Shown here: piece by piece, positions 22,808-31,033 of the stretch
How the letters are laid out: every line of letters starts with the position of its first letter
Position numbering within the stretch: the stretch's first letter is position 1
Assembly: GCA_003451585.1 (NCBI GenBank)
Contig: DMEU01000024.1
Location: 1-33,860, forward strand
Source of the DNA: Candidatus Omnitrophota bacterium
Lineage (GTDB): Bacteria; Omnitrophota; Gorgyraeia; Velamenicoccales; Velamenicoccaceae
Reading direction: 5' to 3'
DNA length: 33,860 nucleotides
Made by a program: the position numbers and the translations under genes
The notes under the pieces: model-generated
Database searches by the model: none
What the model was told of the DNA's origin: nothing
Seen by the model: the letters and a program-made list of their open reading frames with translations, nothing else

Positions 22808-24757
22808 TCATTCTGTAATGATTCTTTTCTCAAGGTCTTTGACCTCGTCACCTATGTCAGAGCACCTCTGCTCTATCTCCTTGAGCCGGCGGCCGTACTC
22901 TTTGGCGCGCTCAGGGGTGGCAAAGATGCGCTGGTCTGAAAGGGCGCGCGACTTGGCATAACTCTCTAATTCAAGATCATGCTTTTCCTTCTGCAATTTC
23001 TGGATAGAAGCACCGATAGCCGTATTATGGGACTTGCGCTTACGCTCCTCTTCCTTATTCAAACGCTCGTCTTCTTTTTTTCTTTCGCGGGCGGATGAGT
23101 CTTCCCTGTTCTTATCTGCCGCGGCTTTCCTGGACCGCTCCTTGAACTCGGTTTCACCCTGCGCCCTCTTCTCTAAATAATAATCGAAGTTGCCGTAAAA
23201 CTTACGCACATGGCTTCCCTCATTTTGGCCTGCCGGGGAAACCTCATAAACGACATTTGCAACCGAGCGGACAAAATGTATATCGTGGCTGATGAAAACG
23301 AGCGTGCCTTGATATGCGGTCAATGCCTGCACCAGCGCATCCACCGCATCCACATCCAAGTGCGTGGTCGGTTCATCCAGCAAAAGGAAATTAGGCGGGT
23401 TGATAAGGAATTTCGCCAGATTAAGGCGGCTCTTTTCCCCTCCGGATAAGACGCTCACCTTTTTTTCAACATCGTCACCTGTGAATAGAAAAGCCCCCAG
23501 GATAGTGCGGATATTCTCCTGCGACATGGCGCCAGGGGCGGCATTGTAGCTTTCAGTCAAAACGGTGTTATCGGGATGAAGGGTATCAAGACGCGTCTGG
23601 GAGAAATAGCCGATATCTACGTTATGCCCTACTGTGCGCATCCCGCTATCCGCAGGGATGACCCCGGACAATATCTTTAAAAGCGTGGATTTACCTGCGC
23701 CGTTCTCCCCTGCCAAGACCGCCCTGTCTCCTCGCTCTATCTCAAAATCCAGGCCTTGATATACACGGATATCGCTATATGCCTTATGGATATTTTCAAG
23801 CGCTATGACCCTCTGGCCGCTCGGCCGTGTTTGAGGAAATTTAAAATGCTTGATGCTCTCTCTTTGGTCCGGAGGCAAGGCTATCTCCTCCATCCGCTCC
23901 AGCGTCTTGCGTTTATTACGCACAGCAGCCGCCTTGTTGGGCTGCGCGTGGAACCTGGAAACGAACTTGTCCAACTGCTGCCGCTTCTTTTCCTGTTCGA
24001 CATACTGCTTTTCAAGGTGCGAGCGCCTTTCTTCCTTTATGCGTTCATAATGCTCATAACTGCCGCTCACCTTTGCTATAGAGCCGTGTTCCAATATCAA
24101 AGTATAGTTCGTGACCTCGTTCAAGAAACTCTTGTCATGGGATATCATGATGAAAGTACCGCGGAAACCGCTTAAATAATCTTTCAGCCATAAGGCGGCA
24201 TTTAAATCCAGGTAATTAGTAGGCTCATCCAAAAGAAGCAAGTCGTAGTGATAAGTAAGAAGTTTTGCCAAAAGCGTACGCATCTGCCAGCCGCCGCTCA
24301 TCTGGTTGATAGGCCGGTTGAAATCCCTTTGCTTAAAACCCAGCCCTGCCAGTATCTTTTCAGCCCTGTGCTCTAATTCAAAAAAACCCAGGACTTCCAG
24401 CTCATGGAGAATATCCCCGTAGCGGTGCGAATCAGCCTGGTTCTTCTCTTCCAATTCTTCCTTTTCTTTTATCAGGCTGCGTAAGGTTTCGTCGCCTCCC
24501 GTCAACTCTTCTAAGACAGTACGGTCAGAATGAAAGCTCGATTCCTGGGGGAGATAGCCTATGCGGGTGTTTTTCTGCACCTGGATAGAACCGCTGGACG
24601 GCTCGACATCACCTAATAAGAGATGAAAAAAAGTACTCTTGCCGGCCCCGTTAGGGCCTATCATACCTATCTTTTCACCTCTGTTTATATGAAGAGAGAT
24701 GTCCTGGAATAGGACTTTTTTGCCGTAATTCTTGGAGAGATTCTGGAGGGCTATCAT
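22808..24757 (-). CDS. ABC-F ATPase
   Basis: A 649-residue soluble protein with two ABC domains and no membrane segments. Domain 1 has GPNGAGKST (about 35-43), MSGGWQMR and LLLDEPTNYLD. Domain 2 has GENGAGKST, LSGGEKSR and LLLDEPTTHLD. The linker between them is basic and helical, and a coiled-coil tail of about 110 residues follows. These are translation factors that bind the ribosomal E site (EttA/Uup/YheS type), and the tail favours a Uup- or YfmR/YdiF-like member. The ATG overlaps the htpX stop (TAATG), so the genes are translationally coupled. Confidence 0.93.
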   Translation of the reverse strand: MIALQNLSKNYGKKVLFQDISLHINRGEKIGMIGPNGAGKSTFFHLLLGDVEPSSGSIQVQKNTRIGYLPQESSFHSDRTVLEELTGGDETLRSLIKEKEELEEKNQADSHRYGDILHELEVLGFFELEHRAEKILAGLGFKQRDFNRPINQMSGGWQMRTLLAKLLTYHYDLLLLDEPTNYLDLNAALWLKDYLSGFRGTFIMISHDKSFLNEVTNYTLILEHGSIAKVSGSYEHYERIKEERRSHLEKQYVEQEKKRQQLDKFVSRFHAQPNKAAAVRNKRKTLERMEEIALPPDQRESIKHFKFPQTRPSGQRVIALENIHKAYSDIRVYQGLDFEIERGDRAVLAGENGAGKSTLLKILSGVIPADSGMRTVGHNVDIGYFSQTRLDTLHPDNTVLTESYNAAPGAMSQENIRTILGAFLFTGDDVEKKVSVLSGGEKSRLNLAKFLINPPNFLLLDEPTTHLDVDAVDALVQALTAYQGTLVFISHDIHFVRSVANVVYEVSPAGQNEGSHVRKFYGNFDYYLEKRAQGETEFKERSRKAAADKNREDSSARERKKEDERLNKEEERKRKSHNTAIGASIQKLQKEKHDLELESYAKSRALSDQRIFATPERAKEYGRRLKEIEQRCSDIGDEVKDLEKRIITE

Positions 24758-25722
24758 TAAACCCCGTACCCCGAAAGTTGTTTTATCCTCTTGAGCATAT
24801 TAGGATGTGTGCTCAACATCTCCATAAGTTTATCGCCTAAGCCGAGCTGTATCTGTTTTTGCTGCAATATATCAAGCTCATGCGGGTCTATTGTGCCGCT
24901 TCTGTCCATATCCAGCTGCCGCAACTCTTTGATCTCTCTGGCTGCGCGGGACGGGTCATTGACAAAAAATGCCTTTAAGCCTTCCACGTCCTTTAAACTA
25001 TCGCGGTCGGCCCTTGCTGAGCCGTACACCAGTTTATAAAGAGCGGACGCCAGGCTTGAAGGCCTGTTGCCCAGCTCCACGGAGCCGCGGTCGGCGAAAT
25101 ACTCACGGATGCGCGAAGCGTAAAGGACCAATAGGTTCGTGATAAAGTAAAAAACAAACGCGGCGATACCTATCAACACCGTATTGCCGCTGCCGCTCCC
25201 GCGCCTGCGGCCTCCGCCGAAAAAAGTAAAATGCCAGAATATGCGGTACATGATCATCGGGATGACAGACAAAAGGGTTATTGTCAGGACATCCCTATTC
25301 CTGATATGGCTCATCTCATGCCCTAAGACAGCGCGCAGCTCATCATCGTTGAGCAGGTCTAATATACCTTCTGTCACACAGATACGGCCGTCGGATACCC
25401 CCCTGCCGAAGGCAAATGCGTTAGGCAAAGAGATCTGGGCCACGCCTATTTTAGGCACAGGCATCTTCGCCCGCATAGCCAGGTCTTCTACCATCTGGTA
25501 TATTTTAGGATACTGGCTCTTCTGGACATAACGCACGCGCATTGACCACTCGACAAGCTTAGGGCCTATCATATATTGAACGAACATCAGCACAAGGGAA
25601 AGCGCCAGATAAAAATAAAAATTAGTCACGCCCATACTGACGCCTATCATGGTGGCCGCGGCGTAAAGTATGGCGAACATTACTGCCATCAAAAGAAACA
25701 TTCTCAATCTAAAATAAAACAT
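24757..25722 (-). CDS. htpX: HtpX-like M48 membrane metalloprotease with EF-hand loop
   Basis: A 321-residue membrane peptidase. Two N-terminal helices (about 8-28 and 33-51), the zinc motif HEMSH at 135-139, two more helices after it and the third-ligand segment REYFADR are all as in HtpX. It should cleave misfolded inner-membrane proteins on the cytosolic side. Unusually, residues 271-282 read DMDRSGTIDPHE, a canonical EF-hand calcium loop, in the C-terminal part before the conserved STHPNMLKRI end. It lies between the antiporter and the ABC-F gene. Confidence 0.92.
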   Translation of the reverse strand: MFYFRLRMFLLMAVMFAILYAAATMIGVSMGVTNFYFYLALSLVLMFVQYMIGPKLVEWSMRVRYVQKSQYPKIYQMVEDLAMRAKMPVPKIGVAQISLPNAFAFGRGVSDGRICVTEGILDLLNDDELRAVLGHEMSHIRNRDVLTITLLSVIPMIMYRIFWHFTFFGGGRRRGSGSGNTVLIGIAAFVFYFITNLLVLYASRIREYFADRGSVELGNRPSSLASALYKLVYGSARADRDSLKDVEGLKAFFVNDPSRAAREIKELRQLDMDRSGTIDPHELDILQQKQIQLGLGDKLMEMLSTHPNMLKRIKQLSGYGV

Positions 25723-25749
25723 GGTTTCCCCCGTATATCTATTTTTTAA

Positions 25750-27930
25750 TTAAGTCTTTGCGCCTATGAGAAAATCGTAGAGTTCATGGCTTGTCTTGCA
25801 CGAGAGTATTGAATTCCTGGCATTCTCAGATACCAGGCTCTTGCTGAATTCTGCCATATATTGGAGATACGGCCCTGAAAGCGATTTTGGGCAAAGGGTC
25901 AGAATGAATATCTTTGACGGCTTGCTATCCAAAGACCCGAAATCTACGCCTTCTTTCTTAACCCCGAACGCCGTGATTATATTCTTCACCGACCCTGTCT
26001 TGACATGAGGCATGGCTATCCCATCCTGCATGCCGGTAGACATAACAGACTCCCTTTCAAGAAGGCTCTTTAATATCTCGCCCCTTATCTCATATCGCAG
26101 TTGTCCTGAACGGACCAAGAGCCCTACGAGCTCCATCAATATTTCTTCTTTTGTATTGCCATCAAGCCTTACCCCTACAGCCGAAGGAGAAAGGATATCC
26201 GAGACAGAGATCTCTTTTTTCTTACTCCCGGTCTTCAAAGAAAAGATATTCCTGCCTATCTGCTCCTTATCAGCTAAGGTCTGGAGTTTTTTCATGGTAT
26301 TTTCAAGCTCTGCCATGACTTCATAGAAGAGCGTATGGATAAAAGAGGCGTCTTGTTCCTTGCAATGAAAAGTCATCTGCTTTGAGTCGTAGTTGAGCAC
26401 GATAAAAGTGCCGTTCCTTCGTATCTGATACACAACATCATCCATCACAATGCGGTGGACATAAAAACCGTTGGATTCGAACATAAGTATGGTTTTACGC
26501 AGAACGAGGTCCGCGGTCTCAGGGTTAGGCATTTTATAACGTATTTCTACCCGTTCATCCTTCACCTTGCGTCTGCTCATAAAAACAGGCTTGTCTGACT
26601 CCACAAGCTTGGCAAGGATGGGCGGGGTTATAAGCGTAGTTAGAAAAGTCATCATTACAGCCACGCTGAATGCGTCATGCGGTATGACACCTGACGACAG
26701 GCCTATCCCAGCTACGATGAGAGCCACCTCCCCTCGGGGCACCATCCCTATGCCGACTATCATCGACCCCCTGAAATTAAACCCGAACAGGCCTGCAGCG
26801 AACCCGCATCCTACTACCTTGCTTATGATGGCGACAAGCAGATATACCAAGCCGAAAAGAAGTATATGGGGTGATGTCATCTCCCTAAAATTAACGAGCA
26901 TCCCCATTACACAAAAGAATACAGGTACCAGCAACTTCTGTACCACGACAAGGTTTTCGTGAATAACATAGCAAAGGTCTGTCTTTGACAAAGACAGGCC
27001 CATAATATAGGCGCCAATGATCATGGCAAGGCCTGAACGCTCAAATATGCCTGAAAGTAGAAGCGCCAGCGCAAGAGCTGCGATAGCGATGGTTATTTTA
27101 TCCTTGAATACACGCTTTAAGAATTGGCTCAAGTGGTTAGACGCCAGAACACCTGCGACGGTAAACCCGAGCCAGATACCCAGCGCCTTTAAGGAAATAA
27201 GGCCGATATCACCCCAGGAAATCTGGGAACTCTTTGCCATGGCTATGACGATAGCCAATATGATAATACCCAAAACATCGTCGATAACAGCGGAAGCGAC
27301 GATGGTGACCCCTTCGGGAGAGTCCATCTTCTTCTTTTCAGAGAGTATCCGCGCGCTTATGCCGACAGATGTCGCCGTTGATATAACGCCCAGAAATAAA
27401 GGTACGGGATGGACAAAACCATACTGCGCCCCGAATAAGAATTTTGAAAAAACAACTGCGGTCAGGTCGCCTAGAACAAAACTAAAGATAACACCAAAAA
27501 TACCTACCACGGGCCCGACGAAAGAAAGCTTGAGAAACGCATCTATATCGGTCTCAAGGCCGGCAAGAAAAAGAAGCACGATAGATGCTATCGTTGCTAT
27601 GCTGTAAAGTTCGGCTGAAACAGGGAATCCGGAGGAAAAAGGGAACAAACCTAAAGGAAACCCGGGAAGAGGCAGATGCCCTAAAACATAAGGGCCGATC
27701 AAAGCGCCTATTACGATCTCGCCGAGTACGGCAGGGAGGCTGAATCTTTCAAATAGTTTGCCTCCAAACCATGCGGCGATTATGATAACACCGAGCTGGA
27801 ACACGAGCTGTGTGACTATTTCGATGAGCCCGCTCTCCGAAGCCCCGGTGTCCGCGTAAACATGGGCGGCAGAAAAAAAGAAGATAACCCCTGCCGTCAA
27901 TAAACTACTGGCCACAGACCTTCTATTCAT
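25750..27930 (-). CDS. CPA2 cation/proton antiporter fused to PTS EIIA domain
   Basis: A 726-residue protein. After a hydrophobic leader (SAAHVYADTG) come about twelve helices of the Na+/H+ exchanger domain (about 30-420), including GLETDIDAFL and VIDDVLGIIIL, where the paired acidic residues used by CPA2 transporters stand. A linker domain of about 120 residues follows, and then a PTS_EIIA_2 domain (about 575-724) with the phosphorylatable histidine in GIAMPHV at 642. The EIIA module probably couples transport to phosphorylation or nucleotide state. The AAGGAG before the ATG is unusually far away (13 nt). Confidence 0.9.
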   Translation of the reverse strand: MNRRSVASSLLTAGVIFFFSAAHVYADTGASESGLIEIVTQLVFQLGVIIIAAWFGGKLFERFSLPAVLGEIVIGALIGPYVLGHLPLPGFPLGLFPFSSGFPVSAELYSIATIASIVLLFLAGLETDIDAFLKLSFVGPVVGIFGVIFSFVLGDLTAVVFSKFLFGAQYGFVHPVPLFLGVISTATSVGISARILSEKKKMDSPEGVTIVASAVIDDVLGIIILAIVIAMAKSSQISWGDIGLISLKALGIWLGFTVAGVLASNHLSQFLKRVFKDKITIAIAALALALLLSGIFERSGLAMIIGAYIMGLSLSKTDLCYVIHENLVVVQKLLVPVFFCVMGMLVNFREMTSPHILLFGLVYLLVAIISKVVGCGFAAGLFGFNFRGSMIVGIGMVPRGEVALIVAGIGLSSGVIPHDAFSVAVMMTFLTTLITPPILAKLVESDKPVFMSRRKVKDERVEIRYKMPNPETADLVLRKTILMFESNGFYVHRIVMDDVVYQIRRNGTFIVLNYDSKQMTFHCKEQDASFIHTLFYEVMAELENTMKKLQTLADKEQIGRNIFSLKTGSKKKEISVSDILSPSAVGVRLDGNTKEEILMELVGLLVRSGQLRYEIRGEILKSLLERESVMSTGMQDGIAMPHVKTGSVKNIITAFGVKKEGVDFGSLDSKPSKIFILTLCPKSLSGPYLQYMAEFSKSLVSENARNSILSCKTSHELYDFLIGAKT

Positions 27931-27953
27931 GATATCTGTTTATCTCCTTAAAT

Positions 27954-27977
27954 AAAAAAAGCTCCTCATAGGAGCTT
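27954..27977 (-). terminator. Intrinsic terminator between phosphorylase and antiporter genes
   Basis: AAGCTCCT/AGGAGCTT, 8 bp with a 3-nt loop, then a run of Ts on the minus strand. It most simply ends the phosphorylase transcript, but it lies only 23 bp before the antiporter ATG, so it may also act in that gene's leader. Confidence 0.75.
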
Positions 27978-28047
27978 CGATCATCTTTGAACTAAGTTTC
28001 TATTGATTTAAGTCTACCGCTATCAAACGACTTTGTAAAGAAATTTA

Positions 28048-28857
28048 TTACTTTGCGTCAAGCTGCTTTTTCCATTCGCGAATTACATTTGAAATAAGCC
28101 GAAACAAAACAGCGTTCCCGCTATCTTTACCTTTTTCAAAATCTTTATCGACCATACCCATTTGGTTCGTGACGTGGGCGAAACATACAACTTTCTTTTT
28201 TCGTGCCTGCGCAAAAGCATAGAGTGCCGCGGCCTCCATTTCGACGGCAAGCAGACCTTCCGAGCGCGCAAAGGAAATGGCCTCTTTCGTCTCTCGAAAC
28301 GGCGCGTCTGTCGTCCATGCCGCGCCTTGTATAACCAGCGGCTTCCTTTTAACAATTCCATTTAACATAGTAAGAACATCCGATGAGATAAAAGCATAAG
28401 CCGATCCCTGTATATAGTGATAGCTAGTCCCTTCGTCTCTTAAAGCGCGATCGATCAAGATAAAATAAGGCGGCTTATGGACAGGTTTGATCTGTCCTGC
28501 CGAAGTGATGCTTATCAACAACCGGCAACCCGACGCGAATAATTCTTCCGCTACGAGCACGGCAAAAGAAGCGCCCACAGCCCGTCCGATCACGCCTACG
28601 AATAAACCTTCAATTTCTATATTGTAGAGGTCTGTGTGGTAACAAGCCCAATAAGGGTTGCGCTTGCCCACAGAGGAATCCCGGATGAATGAAGATAGAT
28701 CGCCATCGGGATCGAGTACGCATATCTCCGGCACACTGCCGGGTGGCAACGACTTCTGGCGCCGAGCCTGTTTCAGCAAATTCGCAGGGTCAAAAACTGA
28801 TGATTTTCGGTAATGTTTATTTGCTAATATCGGTATCACACAATTATTTTTAGTCAT
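28048..28857 (-). CDS. Nucleoside phosphorylase family protein
   Basis: A 269-residue PNP_UDP_1-family enzyme. GVIGRAVGASFAVLVAEELFASG and then LISITSAGQIKP cover the phosphate- and base-binding region, and VEMEAAALYAFA is the family's ribose-binding Met-Glu motif. It cleaves a nucleoside to a base and ribose-1-phosphate (or hydrolyses it). Uridine phosphorylase, PNP and MTA/SAH nucleosidase-like functions cannot be told apart by eye, though the length and VEMEAA favour a uridine-phosphorylase-like member. It is a single gene: a terminator follows it and palindromic repeats precede it. The ribosome site (GAG) is weak. Confidence 0.85.
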   Translation of the reverse strand: MTKNNCVIPILANKHYRKSSVFDPANLLKQARRQKSLPPGSVPEICVLDPDGDLSSFIRDSSVGKRNPYWACYHTDLYNIEIEGLFVGVIGRAVGASFAVLVAEELFASGCRLLISITSAGQIKPVHKPPYFILIDRALRDEGTSYHYIQGSAYAFISSDVLTMLNGIVKRKPLVIQGAAWTTDAPFRETKEAISFARSEGLLAVEMEAAALYAFAQARKKKVVCFAHVTNQMGMVDKDFEKGKDSGNAVLFRLISNVIREWKKQLDAK

Positions 28858-28887
28858 TTCAGCTCAAACTTATTTATCCCGAATGTT

Positions 28888-29009
28888 GCAATAGAAATCC
28901 CATCGGGGTTACCCCGACAAACATGTTTAAATCCTATGGAATTTCCGCCGGAGGCGGATCCGCCTTCGGCGGAAAACAGTCGGCCCTATCGGGTAAATTT
29001 TGCTATTGC
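28888..29009. repeat. Nested inverted-repeat element
   Basis: Outer arms GCAATAG (28888 onward) and CTATTGC (29003-29009) enclose TCGGGGTTACCCCGA (28903-28917) and a 30-bp near-perfect palindrome centred on GGATCC (28944-28973, one symmetric mismatch). It fills the spacer between the methyltransferase and phosphorylase genes. I read it as a small non-coding mobile or REP-like element. Confidence 0.6.
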
Positions 29010-29027
29010 CTGCCTGTCAGCAGACAA

Positions 29028-29777
29028 TCAAAATTTGGGTTTATAAGCCCGGACATTGGCGCAGATGGCGGACCTATGGCCTGTGCGGGCATTGCGGCAT
29101 TTGGATATGACCTCGATATTTTTAAATCCGGCTTTTTCCATTAGCGCTAAGAAGTCCTTTTCCACTAAAGCGCCTCCGATACATCTGAACCAGTCGCTAT
29201 GGCTTTTTCTTTCTTCTTCGGATAACGGCTCATTTAAGACGATCTCAGAAAAAACTGTCCGGCCTCCCGGTTTTAATACCCGATAGACCTCTCTTTTTAC
29301 CGCTTCTTTATCGGGAGAAAGGTTGTATATACCGTTTGAGGCTACAACATCGAAAAAATTATCATTAAAAGGCATCTTGTCGGATTCACCACTATGGATT
29401 TCCACATTCTCTATCCCGGCTTTTACCATATTTTCTCTTGCCTTGTTCACCATATCAACCGATATATCCAAACCGTAAGCTCTGCCTTTATCGCCTACTG
29501 CCTTTGCGTAAAAATACAGGTCAAGGCCTGCGCCGCAACCCAGATCAAGCACGACCTCGCCTTCCTTAAGCTCCACAAAAGGCTGGGGATTATTAGCTCC
29601 GGTGAAAGATTCGGTTAAAGAATCAGGCAATTTATCTAATATCTCCTTAGGGTAGCCGACCTTTAAGGCAAATGCTTTGCCTACAGGAAAATTAAACACA
29701 CCGCAGGGATTAGCAGCCACTTCGCTATATTTATCTTTGACCATTTTCTTAATTTCGTCGGGGTCTATATTGCGCAT
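29028..29777 (-). CDS. ArsM-like SAM-dependent methyltransferase
   Basis: A 249-residue class I methyltransferase. VLDLGCGAGLDLYFYA is SAM motif I, YGLDISVDM follows, and SNGIYNLSPDKEAVKREVYRVLKPGGRTVFSEIV is laid out as in arsenite methyltransferases. The Cys in their SNCVxNL motif is Gly here, while CIGGAL retains the later Cys. One arsenic-binding residue is thus missing, and arsenite methylation is doubtful; another thiol-binding substrate is possible. It is last of the arsR-dsrE-methyltransferase unit, 9 bp after the DsrE-like gene. Confidence 0.82.
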   Translation of the reverse strand: MRNIDPDEIKKMVKDKYSEVAANPCGVFNFPVGKAFALKVGYPKEILDKLPDSLTESFTGANNPQPFVELKEGEVVLDLGCGAGLDLYFYAKAVGDKGRAYGLDISVDMVNKARENMVKAGIENVEIHSGESDKMPFNDNFFDVVASNGIYNLSPDKEAVKREVYRVLKPGGRTVFSEIVLNEPLSEEERKSHSDWFRCIGGALVEKDFLALMEKAGFKNIEVISKCRNARTGHRSAICANVRAYKPKF

Positions 29778-29786
29778 TTATCCTCC

Positions 29787-30140
29787 TTAAAACACCAAAG
29801 TCTGCTTACCGGTCTTTATGGAATTGGCAACATCCGTCAAGCAACATATCTCGATCCCATCGATTAATTCTTCCTTTGCCACCCCCCGCGCCTGGCAACA
29901 ACTGCCGCAGACTAAGATCTTAACGCCTATTTTAATCAAGTCCGAGAGCTTTCTGCCGAGATTCAAGCCCTCTAGATCATCGGGCGGATTTTGAGCTTTT
30001 TTGGCGCAGAAGACCGCCTCATCAAATAAAACTACGACTGTTTCCAAATTAACGTCCAACAGCCCGCTGGCAAGCCTAATACCATTCCAAGAACGCATCG
30101 TATTCGGCCCTTCGTTAAGTATAATGTTTATCTTATCCAC
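29787..30140 (-). CDS. DsrE/TusD-like sulfur-relay family protein
   Basis: About 118 residues from the GTG at 30140 (MDKINIILNEGPNTMRSWNG), which has GGGGG just upstream. The longer ATG frame starts at 30185 inside a palindromic element, so I doubt it. The Rossmann-like DsrE fold ends with ILVCGSCCQARGV, whose cysteines stand where sulfur-carrier members have their active Cys. Family members handle persulfides or other reactive sulfur. It is the middle gene of the arsR-like unit. Confidence 0.75.
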   Translation of the reverse strand: MDKINIILNEGPNTMRSWNGIRLASGLLDVNLETVVVLFDEAVFCAKKAQNPPDDLEGLNLGRKLSDLIKIGVKILVCGSCCQARGVAKEELIDGIEICCLTDVANSIKTGKQTLVF

Positions 30141-30181
30141 AAAACCCCCTTTTAACACCACTGTCGATTCCAAAAGATATC

Positions 30182-30232
30182 GCATAGTTTACCCCGTTAG
30201 AGAACTACGTTCTCTAACGGGGTAAACTATGC
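30182..30232. repeat. 51-bp perfect palindrome between arsR-like and dsrE-like genes
   Basis: Arms of 24 bp (30182-30205 and 30209-30232) match perfectly around a 3-bp loop. Each arm holds the core CCCCGTTAGAGAAC. It covers the arsR-like stop codon and the upstream ATG of the dsrE-like frame. No T-run follows, so it is not a standard terminator. I interpret it as an inserted REP/MITE-like unit that may affect RNA stability within the operon. Confidence 0.85.
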
Positions 30233-30565
30233 TCTTTTTATCTTTCGTATATCACGGGATAGTTTCTCCGTCTGGGCCAATCTCTCAAGCAGCATCTCCC
30301 GCATAATATCAAACGCTTTGCCGATCTTTGTATCAACCAAAGAGTAATAGATCGTTGTGCCGTCCCTTCTAGTCTTTACGATACCCTTTTCTCTCAGAAT
30401 ACTCAGATGCTGGGAGAGGTTTGCCTGTCGGAACTTGACTAATTTTTCTAATTCACCGACAGACAGCTCTTTATCCCTTAAAAGGTTCAAGATCTCTAAT
30501 CTTTTCGGAGAAGTAAAGACCCGGCACATTTGGGAGTGAAGTTCGTAGAGTTTTTGTTCCATCAT
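30227..30565 (-). CDS. ArsR/SmtB-family repressor
   Basis: A 112-residue winged-helix regulator. SPKRLEILNLLRDKELSVGELEKLV, then QANLSQHLSILREKGIVKTRRDGTTIYYSL form the HTH and wing. It lacks the ELCVCDL metal-binding motif of classical ArsR and contains one Cys only (residue 14), so it is unlikely to be a textbook arsenic sensor. It probably represses its own operon with the DsrE-like and methyltransferase genes. Two Met codons stand at the start, and no Shine-Dalgarno is seen. Confidence 0.9.
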   Translation of the reverse strand: MMEQKLYELHSQMCRVFTSPKRLEILNLLRDKELSVGELEKLVKFRQANLSQHLSILREKGIVKTRRDGTTIYYSLVDTKIGKAFDIMREMLLERLAQTEKLSRDIRKIKRA

Positions 30566-30567
30566 TT

Positions 30568-30602
30568 ATTCAAATATTAGCATATATGAATATTCCTGTC
30601 AA
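30568..30602 (-). promoter_or_regulatory. Autoregulated near-leaderless promoter of the arsR-like gene
   Basis: Minus-strand TTGACA (30597-30602), 17-bp spacer, TAATAT (30574-30579) with an extended TGC just before it. A 24-bp imperfect inverted repeat (30568-30591; ATTCATATAT and ATATTTGAAT) overlaps the -10 box, as ArsR/SmtB operators do. The predicted start is within a few nt of the ATG. Confidence 0.7.
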
Positions 30603-30643
30603 TAAAAAAATGCCGCTTATTAAAGGTGCTTGTGAGGGCGTCA

Positions 30644-31012
30644 TCATATTTTAACCTGACCGGCTTCTCTTGTAGCTATTAGATCGACGCCGATACCCAA
30701 AAAATCCGGCACTATTACATCCCCCGCGGCAAGGGGCTGAGTAACGCATATCTTTTTTAACGCCTCCATCGCTTCGTAAAGCTTCGCCTTGGGGATAGGC
30801 TTATCTGTGCGCGCAGGGACCATCTTTAAGTCTAACCCCCGCGATAAAACAGCGGAGGTCAATACCCTTACGGGGTTCTCTATTTCAGAGACGGCATAAG
30901 CCTCGCCGCGAGGGCATTTATTGCCGGACACCTTTACAACGCGGCAATTCTCGATATCTGCGGCCAGAGAACACCCCACCGGACACTCGATACACGTCAA
31001 TTGTTTGATCAT
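30644..31012 (-). CDS. DUF1667 Cys-rich protein
   Basis: A 122-residue protein that starts MIKQLTCIECPVGC and continues with GNKCPRGEAYAVSEI, giving four conserved Cys (CxxCxxxC and a CPRG), which matches the DUF1667 family. Such proteins are commonly encoded beside GlpA-like and FAD/NAD oxidoreductase genes, as here, and the cysteines suggest an Fe-S or redox site. Its catalytic role is not settled. It is separated from the oxidoreductase gene by 239 bp that contain a dispersed repeat. Confidence 0.88.
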   Translation of the reverse strand: MIKQLTCIECPVGCSLAADIENCRVVKVSGNKCPRGEAYAVSEIENPVRVLTSAVLSRGLDLKMVPARTDKPIPKAKLYEAMEALKKICVTQPLAAGDVIVPDFLGIGVDLIATREAGQVKI

Positions 31013-31033
31013 AAAATAATTAAATTATTAATT

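Noticed and set aside
22762..22808. A sigma54 (-24/-12) promoter for the porin operon
   Set aside because: No GG-N10-GC core with suitable flanks was seen; a near-consensus sigma70-type promoter is present instead.
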